Below, one piece after another: positions 1-7,825 of a DNA stretch of 64,000 nt. The translations under genes were made by a program, and so were the position numbers. Each line of letters begins with the position of its first letter. Positions within the stretch are counted from its first letter, which is position 1. The notes under the pieces are model-generated. The model saw only the letters and a program-made list of their open reading frames with translations, searched no databases and was not told where the DNA came from. Origin of the DNA: Reyranella sp. (GTDB lineage: Bacteria > Pseudomonadota > Alphaproteobacteria > Reyranellales > Reyranellaceae); the NCBI RefSeq assembly GCF_017305915.1, contig NZ_JAFKJN010000024.1, positions 54,655 through 118,654 of the forward strand, read 5' to 3'.

Positions 1-294
1 CGGCTTGACCAGCCGGTGGCTCAAGAGATGCAGGCGCAGATAGGCATCGTGGGCGTCGACCGGCGGATCCGGCAGCGCGGCGATGTCGGTGCGGATCGGC
101 ACGATCTCGACCTGGCGCACCTCGTCGGCGCGCGCATTGCCCGCGGCATCGCGCTGGTAGAGCCGCGTCGTCGCCGGCTTGCCGCCGGCAGGAGCCAAAT
201 TGGGTTCGGGAAACCAGGCATCGAGCACGATGCCGTTGCGCGACAGGGTCGCAAAGCCTTCGCCGGTCGCGCCGGATGTGATGAACACGCTCAT
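1..294 (-). CDS. dapD: Tetrahydrodipicolinate N-succinyltransferase (5' part only)
   Basis: The first 98 residues of a protein that runs off the left edge. The segment resembles the N-terminal domain of the actinobacterial/alphaproteobacterial type of DapD: a region around VLDAWFPEPN, then a conserved PPVDAHDAYLRLHLLSHRLV stretch close to the edge. DapD succinylates tetrahydrodipicolinate in the lysine and diaminopimelate pathway in the cytoplasm. The ATG at 294 is preceded by a strong GGAGGGAGG ribosome binding site. The catalytic left-handed beta-helix lies outside the window, so the assignment rests on the N-terminal domain alone. Confidence 0.8.
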   Translation of the reverse strand, partial: MSVFITSGATGEGFATLSRNGIVLDAWFPEPNLAPAGGKPATTRLYQRDAAGNARADEVRQVEIVPIRTDIAALPDPPVDAHDAYLRLHLLSHRLVKP

Positions 295-299
295 GGCCT

Positions 300-330
300 C
301 CCTCCGGCGGCAGTATCGCCGGCCGGAGGG
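300..330 (-). promoter_or_regulatory. Hairpin containing the dapD ribosome binding site
   Basis: Arms at 300-308 and 322-330 are exact 9-base reverse complements, and an inner GGC/GCC pair extends the stem. In the dapD transcript the downstream arm contains the GGAGGG of the ribosome binding site, so folding would hide it. It could equally be a weak terminator for the exported-protein gene upstream; no T-run follows. The structure is seen; the role is inferred. Confidence 0.35.
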
Positions 331-353
331 AGCAGTGTCACCGTCTAGTAACG

Positions 354-731
354 CTAGAACTTGATCTCGACCTTGCGGTCGGCCGGGCTGCTGAGGCCGT
401 CCGCCGTCCTGGCGACCGGCAGGGCGGCCTCCGTCTTCACGACGATGGCCTTCGCCGCCACGCCGTGGCGCTGCAGCTCGGCCTTCACCGGTGCCACGTT
501 CTCGGGCCGGCCGATCAGCGTGACGCGCGCGCTGCCCGCCTCGGCGGCAGCCGTCCGCACGGTCGATGCCGCGGTCGGCGAGAGGTGGCCGCCCTTGTCG
601 GCGAACACCAGGAAGTCGCGCTGCGGCGTCGGCACGGCGCTCGCCATCTCGGTCTGCGCCGTCGCGCCTGTCGCGAGCAGGCCGCCCACCAGGACAGCCA
701 GACCGTGCAAAGCGATATCCTTGTTGCGCAT
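354..731 (-). CDS. Small exported protein with OmpA-C-like fold
   Basis: A 125-residue protein with an N-terminal signal peptide ending near ATAQ (about residue 26). The rest (DFLVFADKGGHLSPTAA..., then VTLIGRPEN and a terminal SPADRKVEIKF) follows the order of an OmpA-type C-terminal domain, whose last strand typically reads RRVEI. The usual peptidoglycan-binding Asp/Arg pair is not clearly present, so it may be a degenerate OmpA-like domain rather than a true wall anchor. The ATG is preceded by GGAGA. It stands alone between dapD and the uronate dehydrogenase gene. Confidence 0.65.
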   Translation of the reverse strand: MRNKDIALHGLAVLVGGLLATGATAQTEMASAVPTPQRDFLVFADKGGHLSPTAASTVRTAAAEAGSARVTLIGRPENVAPVKAELQRHGVAAKAIVVKTEAALPVARTADGLSSPADRKVEIKF

Positions 732-834
732 GGGGTTGTCTCCTTCTCAATCGGTGCCCCATGCAACGCGGGAAACGAGGCGAAGGAGCGGTAGATCGAT
801 CGCTGTTTTTATGACCTTCCCGGGGAACCTTTGC

Positions 835-1662
835 TCAGGGTCCCGCACGCTTCACGTCGTTGGTGAACTCAGCCGAGGTGAAAGTGCCGCCCTGGAAGAC
901 GTCGCCGACCGGATCGGGCCCGATCTTCTTTTGCTCGGCCTCGGCATGGGCGCGATGGTCCTCAGCCCTGCCGGTCGGGCGATAGCCGAGCTTGTGCGCC
1001 CGGCTGTTGTCCCACCACGAAGCCGCGTTGTCCGACGCGCCGTACATGATCTCGAAGCGGATGTCGGGATGCTCCAGCCCGATCTGGAAGAGCTGCACGA
1101 GATCCTCGGGCGAGACCCAGATCGACAGCCGCCGCACATCGAGCGGCTTGTAGCCGACATTGCCGATACGCAGGCAGGTCACGGCCATGCCGTGCTTGTC
1201 GGCGTAAAGCGCGCCCAGCGCCTCGCCGAACGCCTTGCTGACGCCGTAGCGGCTGTCGGGCCGCACCGTGACGTCGGTGCCGATCTTGCGCTTGCGCGGA
1301 TAGAAGCCGACGGCGTGGTTCGACGACGCGAAGATCACGCGCTTCACATCCGCCGTACGCGCCGCCTCGAACAGGTTGTAGCAGCCGATGATGTTGGCGT
1401 TGAGGATCTGGTCCCAGCTCCCCTCGACCGAATGGCCGCCGAGATGGATCACGCTGTGCGCGCCCTTCACGACCGCCGCCACCTCCTCCGGCCTGGTCAG
1501 ATCGGCCTTCACGAAGGTCTCGTTGGCCTGCAGGTCCTTGGGCTCGACCCGGTCGCTCAGCACCAGGCCGGGATAGAGCTTCGCCAGCAGCGGCCGCGTC
1601 ATGGTGCCGATGCCGCCGGCCGAGCCGGTGAAGACGATGCGCCGCGACTTGTCCAAACTCAT
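835..1662 (-). CDS. udh: NAD-dependent uronate dehydrogenase-like epimerase/dehydratase family protein
   Basis: A 275-residue extended short-chain dehydrogenase. It has the N-terminal glycine motif TGSAGGIG (residues 12-19), IHLGGHSVEGSWDQILNANI as in Agrobacterium uronate dehydrogenase, the FASSNHAVG segment, and the catalytic pair Tyr139/Lys143 in YGVSK. ASDNAASWWDNS near the C-terminus also matches that family. Udh oxidises galacturonate or glucuronate to the aldarolactone with NAD+. I placed the start at the ATG that overlaps the stop of the GntR gene by four bases (ATGA), although the reading frame stays open much further upstream. The coupled regulator suggests sugar-acid-inducible expression. 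The substrate is inferred from the family. Confidence 0.75.
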   Translation of the reverse strand: MSLDKSRRIVFTGSAGGIGTMTRPLLAKLYPGLVLSDRVEPKDLQANETFVKADLTRPEEVAAVVKGAHSVIHLGGHSVEGSWDQILNANIIGCYNLFEAARTADVKRVIFASSNHAVGFYPRKRKIGTDVTVRPDSRYGVSKAFGEALGALYADKHGMAVTCLRIGNVGYKPLDVRRLSIWVSPEDLVQLFQIGLEHPDIRFEIMYGASDNAASWWDNSRAHKLGYRPTGRAEDHRAHAEAEQKKIGPDPVGDVFQGGTFTSAEFTNDVKRAGP

Positions 1663-2372
1663 GGCTTCGATCCTTCTGCAAGCTTGCGGTAGCGCTCCAG
1701 CGAGCGCGTGAGATGATCGCGCATGGCGCGGCGCGCCTCCACCGGATCGGCGGCGACGATGCCGTCGACGATGCGATGGTGTTCGTTCTGGATGCGCTCG
1801 AGGTAGGCGCGGCGCTCGACCGGCGTGTCGACCGAGAGCCGCACGCTCTGGCGCGGGATGACGTGGCTGCCGAGGAAGGCGAGGAAGCGCGGGAACTGCG
1901 CGTTGCCCGTCGCCTCGGCGATGGCGCGGTGGAAGGCGAAATCCTCGGCGACGGCGCCGTCGCCCGATTTCAGGGCGCGGTCGATGTCGCGCAGCGCGCC
2001 ACGCACCTGCACCACCTGCTTGCGGCTCGCGCGCTCGGCGGCGAAGCCCGCCGCCTCGACCTCGACCGCGAGGCGCAGCTCCATGACGTCGAGCACGGCG
2101 GCGAGGCTGCCGGACGGCGGCGCGGCGATGCGGAACGGCCCGGTCGGATTCTCGGCGACATAGGCGCCCGAGCCGCGGCGCGTCACCACCAGCCCGTCGG
2201 CGCGCAACGCGGCCACCGCCTCGCGCACAACGGTACGGCTGACGCCCATGCTCGAGGTCAGCTCCTGCTCGGTCGGCAGCCGATCGCCGGGCGCGAGGCG
2301 TCCGCCGCGGATGTCGGCACCGAGCCGCGCGAGGACCTTCTCGGCAAGATTGCTGGAACGCTTGTCCGCCAT
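1659..2372 (-). CDS. GntR/FadR-subfamily transcriptional regulator
   Basis: A 237-residue regulator with an N-terminal winged helix (GDRLPTEQELTSSMGVSRTVVREAVAALRADGLV, about residues 29-65) followed by an all-helical FCD ligand domain (ELRLAVEVEAAGFAAERAS..., and FHRAIAEATGN with metal-site-like His residues). The family binds small organic acids and represses the adjacent operon. It is the first gene of a two-gene unit with the uronate dehydrogenase, which it overlaps by four bases, and a perfect palindromic site lies 24 bases upstream of its start, so autoregulation is likely. Confidence 0.9.
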   Translation of the reverse strand: MADKRSSNLAEKVLARLGADIRGGRLAPGDRLPTEQELTSSMGVSRTVVREAVAALRADGLVVTRRGSGAYVAENPTGPFRIAAPPSGSLAAVLDVMELRLAVEVEAAGFAAERASRKQVVQVRGALRDIDRALKSGDGAVAEDFAFHRAIAEATGNAQFPRFLAFLGSHVIPRQSVRLSVDTPVERRAYLERIQNEHHRIVDGIVAADPVEARRAMRDHLTRSLERYRKLAEGSKP

Positions 2373-2395
2373 CGGGGGTGATGCTAGCGCGGCTG

Positions 2396-2412
2396 AAGTT
2401 GTCAGACAACTT
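2396..2412. promoter_or_regulatory. Palindromic operator for the GntR regulator
   Basis: AAGTTGTCAGACAACTT is a perfect inverted repeat with 8-base arms and a single central base. Its core TTGTCAGACAA fits the TNGTNNNACNA pattern recognised by FadR-type GntR proteins. It sits 24 bases upstream of the gntR ATG and about 150 bases from the divergent GNAT gene, in the place expected for an autorepression operator. Confidence 0.8.
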
Positions 2413-2566
2413 TATAAGATGACAGCCGGGCGGCCCCTGCTGGACGAGTTTTTCCGGCCCTACTGCCAGTTCTGCACCAGCATGGCCGCCGCGCTGCGGG
2501 GTCAGTGGCGCACACCCGTTTCCGGCCGCTTGTTCCCCGGCAAGTCCTGAGGCATATGCGCGGGCC

Positions 2567-2989
2567 ATGCCGGGAATCGTCCGACGCGCCATCGAGGCCG
2601 ACCGCGAACGCATCAGCGAGATCCGTTTCTCCGTGAAGGAGAACGTCCTGCGCGACCGCAGCCGCGTCACCCACGACATGATCACCTGGTTCATGACCAA
2701 CCCGGGCATCTGGCTGTGGGAAGAGGACGGCAAGGTGCTGGGCTTCTCTGCCGCCGACACGCGCGACGGCACGATCTTCGCGCTGTTCATCGATCCTGCG
2801 CACGAGGGCCGCGGCATCGGCCGCGCACTGTTCGCCAAGGCGCTCGACAGCCTGCGCGAGGCCGGCCATCGCGAAGGCTCGCTCACCACCCAGCCCGGCA
2901 GCCGCGCCGACCGCTTCTATCAAAAGGCCGGCTGGAAGGTGATCGGCACCAGCGAGCGCGGAGAGCGCATCTTCCTCGGCGTGCTCTGA
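2567..2989 (+). CDS. GNAT-family N-acetyltransferase
   Basis: A 140-residue single-domain acetyltransferase. The acetyl-CoA pyrophosphate loop is GRGIGRALF (about residues 82-90), preceded by the beta-4 strand TIFALFIDPAHEG. The C-terminal FYQKAGWKVIGTSERGE is a typical motif B region. The substrate cannot be read from the sequence. It is transcribed away from gntR with no obvious functional link. The ATG is the only sensible start; no strong ribosome binding site was seen. Confidence 0.85.
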   Translation: MPGIVRRAIEADRERISEIRFSVKENVLRDRSRVTHDMITWFMTNPGIWLWEEDGKVLGFSAADTRDGTIFALFIDPAHEGRGIGRALFAKALDSLREAGHREGSLTTQPGSRADRFYQKAGWKVIGTSERGERIFLGVL

Positions 2990-3011
2990 CCGGCGGCCGG
3001 CCCGCCGCCGG

Positions 3012-3206
3012 CTAACGCTCGCGACGGACGCTGCTGGCTATCGTCCCGGGAAGGGCCTCGGTCAGTCCCGCCGCGCCGGCCGCATCGTTTTGGTCCGCCT
3101 CGAGGCTTGCCTGACGATCCAGCCCGAAGGCCAGCAGGCTCGTCAGGACCAGCGCCACGAGCAGCACGGCCGTCATCGCGACGATGCCCTTCATCACCAC
3201 ATCCAT
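3012..3206 (-). CDS. Possible small single-pass membrane protein
   Basis: A 64-residue frame starting MDVVMKG with one hydrophobic helix (IVAMTAVLLVALVLTSLLAFG) followed by an acidic, polar tail. No family was recognised. The frame extends further upstream, but that part is low-complexity and looks non-coding; an internal ATG at the fourth codon is an alternative start. It stands alone in a sparse region, so it may not be real. Confidence 0.4.
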   Translation of the reverse strand: MDVVMKGIVAMTAVLLVALVLTSLLAFGLDRQASLEADQNDAAGAAGLTEALPGTIASSVRRER

Positions 3207-3539
3207 GGCCGGCCTATCCCACGGGCACGCTCGTGAGAAGATGGCGTCGTTTGAGCATGAAAATCTCCGTTCGCCGCCGCTACCGGTGCGGGGCGTCAGT
3301 CCTGAATCGAGGGGAAAAGACCGGCCTGGAAGCCGCGGTGTGTCAGACGGTGAAGCGGGCGCAGCCGGGACACGAACGACAGGAGAGTACGCAAACGGAC
3401 ATGGATCGTGTTCCTGTGACGCCTTCACAATTGGCCGCGAGCGCCGCCGCGGTCAATGAAACGTCTCGGTCGCTTTTGCGACGCCGGACGGCATGAAATG
3501 CTTCGCCCTCGGCCCAAAGCGCGATCGTCTGAAGGCTTG
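3207..3539. other. Gene-free stretch
   Basis: About 330 bases with no credible coding frame. It presumably carries the promoter for the small membrane protein if that gene exists. No repeat, hairpin with T-run or clear promoter was seen. Confidence 0.5.
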
Positions 3540-4808
3540 CTAGTGAAGGACGCGGCCGGCACGGGGCGCAGGCGGCGCCCAGGCGCCGAGCACCACCTCC
3601 GCAACGACGTCGAGCGGCGTCGATTGGCGCACTCGACGGCGCACCGCCCCGCCAGGATTGAAATGGGCGACTGGTGTTTCGAACGCCGTCGGCAGGATCG
3701 CAAATCCCAGCACGTGATCGGCCTGCGTGACGAGCGCCGGATCGGTGCGCAAGGCGACCTCACTGGCCAGACCGGCCTTGGCATCCTTCCAGCCAAGCGC
3801 CTCGACTTCCGCCGAGCCGCCGCCCGCCCAATCCGCCGTCCCTTCGATCACCTCGATCGCGTCGAGACAGGCGCGCCGGACGAACGGCGATGGCGTGGAA
3901 GCCGCATCGGCCAGTCGCTGCAGGACGCGCAACTCTGCCGCGATCGCCGGCGCCAGTGCCGGATTTCCCAGGGCGATCGCCGCCAGGCCGAACAAGGCGT
4001 CGAAGGCCTTGAAGGGATGCGGCGCCGCTTCAAGCTTCGCGAGATAGCACGCCACGACCGGCTCGCCGAAAGCCGCTGCGGAACGGGCGGCGCAGGCCGC
4101 GAGCCACGTCGTGCGTTCGCGCAACAACGTGAAGCTCGGCGTCCAGTTCACCCAGTCGAACTGGCGCGCCATTTCGCCGAGCCACGGGCTCGCCGCCGCA
4201 TCCGAGGCAAGCAGGAAGAACTGCGCGGCGGCGTGCATCCGCTGCCAGTACTGACGCAGCAGGTGCGACGGCACCGGCATTCCGGCATGAAGGCTCGGCA
4301 CGATATGCGCGCGCAGCAGGTCGAGCGTGACGGCAATGGAAGCCGCCGTCTTGTAGGCCACCTGCTCGAGCGCGGGGGCCCACGGCAAGAGCGCCGCGAA
4401 CTCCTGCCGCGAAGGCGTCTCTGCCGGCCCCAGCAAAGGGCCAATGAGCTTCGTCGCATCGGCCAATGCCGTCGATCGGGCAAGGGCGCCCGCCATCGCG
4501 CGCGCGACGGTCCGACCGTTGGCGCGAAGCGTCTCCCCTTCCACCAGGGCAATGCCCTCCGACTTGTGCCTCGCCGCCACGACACGGTCGGCCTCCACGG
4601 TCAGCCAGACATCCTGCCCGGGCTGGCTGACGGCGAAGGCGGACCCTGCTGTGGCGCCCGCCAGGCCCCGCAACTCTTCCTTCAGGCCGCGGTCGGCGCC
4701 CATCGCCAAGGCGACGGCCAACATGCGCGTGATCTCGGTGTCGCCGACCCTGTCGCGCAACTCCTTGGCCCGGAAGGTCTGCCGCTCGTTCGCCTGCATG
4801 ATGCTCAT
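3540..4808 (-). CDS. Hypothetical 422-residue helical protein
   Basis: A long protein, rich in alanine and leucine and probably all-helical, with no recognised domain and no signal peptide. The frame can be opened upstream with a TTG at 4859, but the ATG at 4808 (MSIMQANE) or the one three codons later is more plausible. An amphipathic N-terminal region is followed by aromatic-rich segments (PSHLLRQYWQRMHAAAQFF and MARQFDWVNWTPSF). The next gene on the same strand is a TPR protein about 120 bases upstream; the two might be co-expressed. No function is assigned. Confidence 0.65.
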   Translation of the reverse strand: MSIMQANERQTFRAKELRDRVGDTEITRMLAVALAMGADRGLKEELRGLAGATAGSAFAVSQPGQDVWLTVEADRVVAARHKSEGIALVEGETLRANGRTVARAMAGALARSTALADATKLIGPLLGPAETPSRQEFAALLPWAPALEQVAYKTAASIAVTLDLLRAHIVPSLHAGMPVPSHLLRQYWQRMHAAAQFFLLASDAAASPWLGEMARQFDWVNWTPSFTLLRERTTWLAACAARSAAAFGEPVVACYLAKLEAAPHPFKAFDALFGLAAIALGNPALAPAIAAELRVLQRLADAASTPSPFVRRACLDAIEVIEGTADWAGGGSAEVEALGWKDAKAGLASEVALRTDPALVTQADHVLGFAILPTAFETPVAHFNPGGAVRRRVRQSTPLDVVAEVVLGAWAPPAPRAGRVLH

Positions 4809-4931
4809 GCATCGAAGATCGATCCGGCCTGGCTGGTCGTAAATGATCGGGAAAACCAAAGTGACGGCGTCACGAGGAAACGCTTCCTGCGCGCCGCCTG
4901 GTGACGGGCAAAATCTTCCGTCGCGCGACCT

Positions 4932-6236
4932 TCACCGCATCGCTGCGGCGCCCACGACAGGAATGCCGGAAGCACCCGGCCTCCTGCTGCCGAGCAGATC
5001 GCGTGCCTCGCCCGGCCGGTTGGCGCCGAGATAGGCCCGCAGCAAGGTGAAGTCGATCAGGTCGTGTTGCGCGCGGCTGCCGCCGATGCGTTCGTTCTCG
5101 CCGGCGAGCGGCGCAAGCGCCTCGATCGCCGCGGAAAAATCGCCATGCGCGAACGCGGCGAAGCCGGGCGCCAGCGCAGGGAGATAGGAGCCGGAGGGGT
5201 ATCGCCCCTCAGGGGCCAGGGCTTCGATCTGGCGGGCCCGCGTGTCGGGCCCGGCCGCTTCGCGCGCGACGGCCTCCGCCAGGATGACATGCAGGTCGGC
5301 CAGCGCGCTGCCCGGCCGCGGCAGCGCGCTCTTTGCGTAGGCATGCAGCGCAGCCCAGGCCGCGGCGTCGCGCGGATGGCCGGCGAGTTCGGAGCGCCAC
5401 AGGAAAGCGGCGCCATCGGAGACCTTCTGCTGCGGTCCGCCGCTGTGCCGGTCGAGCACGATGGCGTCGCGATAGAGGCGTGACGCCTCCGTCCAGTCGC
5501 CGGCCTGGATCTCGAACAGCGAGAGATGCCAGCTCAGATGGCCGTGGAAGAAGCCATCCCGCGGGTAGGTCGTGAGCCACGCGGAGAGAAAGCGACGCCC
5601 CGCATCGAGATCGCCGCTCTCGTAGCAAATGTGGGCGAAGCCATGCGCGCCATGCGCGTTGTTCGGGTGCGCCGCCACCGACCGCTCGATCTTCTCGCGC
5701 GCCGGCCCCAGCCGCCCATCCTCGGAGAGCGCCATGGCGTGATAGGAGACGAACCAGGAATCGTCGCCATAGGCCGGGGCCAGGCTGTCCATCAGCTCGG
5801 CGATCTGGCGCTTCTGCCCGAGCCGGCCGGAGCTGCCGATCAGGCCGTTGGGATTCGCGGCCGTGTTGACGACCAGCGCGTCGCGCGGCCACGCCGCGAG
5901 GTGCTTGTACAAGGCCGCGAGCGCCGCCTCGGTCCGGCCCGCGAACACCAGATCGAAGAACGCGATGTGACTGGCCTCGCGCTCGGACACGCCCGCCGCC
6001 AGCGCCTTGGCGCCCGCCAGGGCCTCGCGCGCCGCCGCGGCGTCGCCCTGTCTCAGCAGGATCTGCGCCTTGCCGGCATGGGACATGGCAAAGCCGGGAT
6101 CGGCGGCGATCGCCCGGTCATAGGCCTCGATGGCGCCCGGGTAGAAGGTCAGCGCCAGACCGGAGGCCTCGACGTAGGCATCCCGCGCGGCGGCCGACGC
6201 CGTGGTCAAGTCAAGGCCGTAGCGATCCTTCAGCAT
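4932..6236 (-). CDS. TTC38-like tetratricopeptide repeat protein
   Basis: A 434-residue protein built of degenerate TPR units: AIEAYDRAIAADPGFAMSHA near residue 35, then AREALAGAKAL, AREKIERSVAAHPNNAHGAH and ASRLYRDAIVLD. The conserved stretch SWFVSYHAMALSEDGRL and the FFHGHLSWHLSLFEIQAGDW segment resemble the bacterial relatives of human TTC38. These are cytosolic proteins without established enzymatic roles. There is no signal peptide. The ATG at 6236 gives a normal family length. The partner is unknown. Confidence 0.75.
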   Translation of the reverse strand: MLKDRYGLDLTTASAAARDAYVEASGLALTFYPGAIEAYDRAIAADPGFAMSHAGKAQILLRQGDAAAAREALAGAKALAAGVSEREASHIAFFDLVFAGRTEAALAALYKHLAAWPRDALVVNTAANPNGLIGSSGRLGQKRQIAELMDSLAPAYGDDSWFVSYHAMALSEDGRLGPAREKIERSVAAHPNNAHGAHGFAHICYESGDLDAGRRFLSAWLTTYPRDGFFHGHLSWHLSLFEIQAGDWTEASRLYRDAIVLDRHSGGPQQKVSDGAAFLWRSELAGHPRDAAAWAALHAYAKSALPRPGSALADLHVILAEAVAREAAGPDTRARQIEALAPEGRYPSGSYLPALAPGFAAFAHGDFSAAIEALAPLAGENERIGGSRAQHDLIDFTLLRAYLGANRPGEARDLLGSRRPGASGIPVVGAAAMR

Positions 6237-6518
6237 GAGCCGTTTTCCCCCCGCGGGTTGCGAACAAAGATCGACAGGAATTTACTCTCAGGCGTTGGCC
6301 ACAACCAGCCGTCGCTTGCCGGGGAAACACACGGAAATTCGCCGGTCGCCTCGCCCGCGCGGGTGCGAATCGCGTCCTGTCAACCCGCATGCTGCCGATC
6401 GCGATCGATTCGAATCCGATGCCGTGCCGACGGCGATCGCCTCGGCGCGGTACAATGCCGGCCATGCCATCCGAAGCCTCGCCTCACGAGTCTGAGACGG
6501 TCGGGACTCGCCGGACTC

Positions 6519-7745
6519 TCAGGACTCGGCCAGCTCGAGCATCAGGTTGAGCAGCACCTCGGCGCCGACCGCGAGGTCGGCCGCCTCGGTGTGCTCCTTG
6601 ACGTTGTGGCTCAGCCCCGCGACCGAGGGCACGAAGATCATCGCCGTGGGGCAGATGCGCTGCATCATCTGCGCGTCGTGGCCGGCGCCCGACGGCATGC
6701 GCCGCGTCGACAGCGCAAGAGCCTTGGCATGATGCTCGACGCGGTCGACCAGGCCGCCATCGAAGATCACCGGCTCGAAGCGCGCCAGCACCTTGGCCTC
6801 GACCTCGACCCGCTCGGCCGCCGCGACCTCGGCGATGTGCGCAGCGACCTTCGCCTCGGCTTCCTTCAATTTGGCCTCGTCGGTGTTGCGCAGGTCGACG
6901 GTGAAGACGCAGCGGTTGGGCACGACGTTGATCAGGTTGGGCCGCAGCGCCAGCGAGCCGACGGTCGCGACCTGGTGGCCGCCCATCTCCCAGGCAAGCT
7001 TGCGCGCGAACAGGTTCACCGAAGCCGCGAGATAGCCCGCGTCGCGGCGCAGGCGCATCGGCGTCGTGCCGGCGTGGTTAGAGACGCCGGTGACGGTGTA
7101 CTCGGTCCACGAGATGCCCTGGACACTCTCGACCACGCCGATCGTCACCTTCTCCTCGTCGAGGATCGGCCCCTGCTCGATGTGCAGCTCGAGGAAGGCG
7201 TGCGGCTTCAGAGCGCCCGGCTTGGTCGCCCCGAGATAGCCGATGCGCCGCAGCTCGTCGCCGACCGCGACGCCGTCCTTGTCGGTCGCGGCATAGGCTT
7301 CGTTGAGGCGGAGGCCGCCGGCATAGACCAGGCTGCCCATCATGTCGGGCGTGAAGCGCGCACCTTCCTCGTTGGTGAAGACGGCGACGGCAATCGGCCG
7401 GCGCGTCGTGACCTGCGCCTCGTTCAGCGCGCGCACGACCTCCAGCCCGGCGAGGACGCCATAGTTGCCGTCGTAGCGGCCGCCGGTGCGCACGGTGTCG
7501 ATGTGGCTGCCGGTCATCACCGGGGCGGTATTCTCGCGCCCGGCGCGCAAACCGACGACGTTGCCGATGGCATCGATGCGCACCTCGAGGCCGAGATCCC
7601 TCATCCAGCCGGCCACCAGGTCACGGCCGGCCTTGTCCTCGTCAGTGAGCGCGAGCCGCGCGCAACCGCCGCCCTCGATGGCCCCGACGCGGGCCAGAGT
7701 ATCGAGCGTGTCCAAAAGATGGCGGGCGGAAAGAGTTGGTGTCAT
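6519..7745 (-). CDS. M20-family Zn hydrolase (N-carbamoyl-L-amino acid hydrolase / allantoate amidohydrolase type)
   Basis: A 408-residue amidohydrolase of the HyuC/AllC branch of peptidase family M20. Zinc-ligand motifs are visible in order: GSHIDTVRTGGRYDGNYG (His and Asp ligands), TNEEGARF (catalytic and ligand Glu), LELHIEQGPILD (His), and a final AGHDAQ segment. The dimerisation lid is represented by SWTEYTVTGVSNHAGTTPM. The family cleaves N-carbamoyl amino acids or ureidoglycolate-type substrates in the cytoplasm. No hydantoinase or purine genes are adjacent, so the substrate is open. Confidence 0.85.
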   Translation of the reverse strand: MTPTLSARHLLDTLDTLARVGAIEGGGCARLALTDEDKAGRDLVAGWMRDLGLEVRIDAIGNVVGLRAGRENTAPVMTGSHIDTVRTGGRYDGNYGVLAGLEVVRALNEAQVTTRRPIAVAVFTNEEGARFTPDMMGSLVYAGGLRLNEAYAATDKDGVAVGDELRRIGYLGATKPGALKPHAFLELHIEQGPILDEEKVTIGVVESVQGISWTEYTVTGVSNHAGTTPMRLRRDAGYLAASVNLFARKLAWEMGGHQVATVGSLALRPNLINVVPNRCVFTVDLRNTDEAKLKEAEAKVAAHIAEVAAAERVEVEAKVLARFEPVIFDGGLVDRVEHHAKALALSTRRMPSGAGHDAQMMQRICPTAMIFVPSVAGLSHNVKEHTEAADLAVGAEVLLNLMLELAES

Positions 7746-7825
7746 GACACAGGCACCCTATCACGGCCCGGTGATCCGTCTTGGCTTGCCAGAACGTACC
7801 GGCAGGGTCACTTAAGGGCGTGATC

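Noticed and set aside
6403..6425. GATTCGAATCC, resembling a tRNA T-arm
   Set aside because: No pairing acceptor, anticodon or D arms can be built around it.
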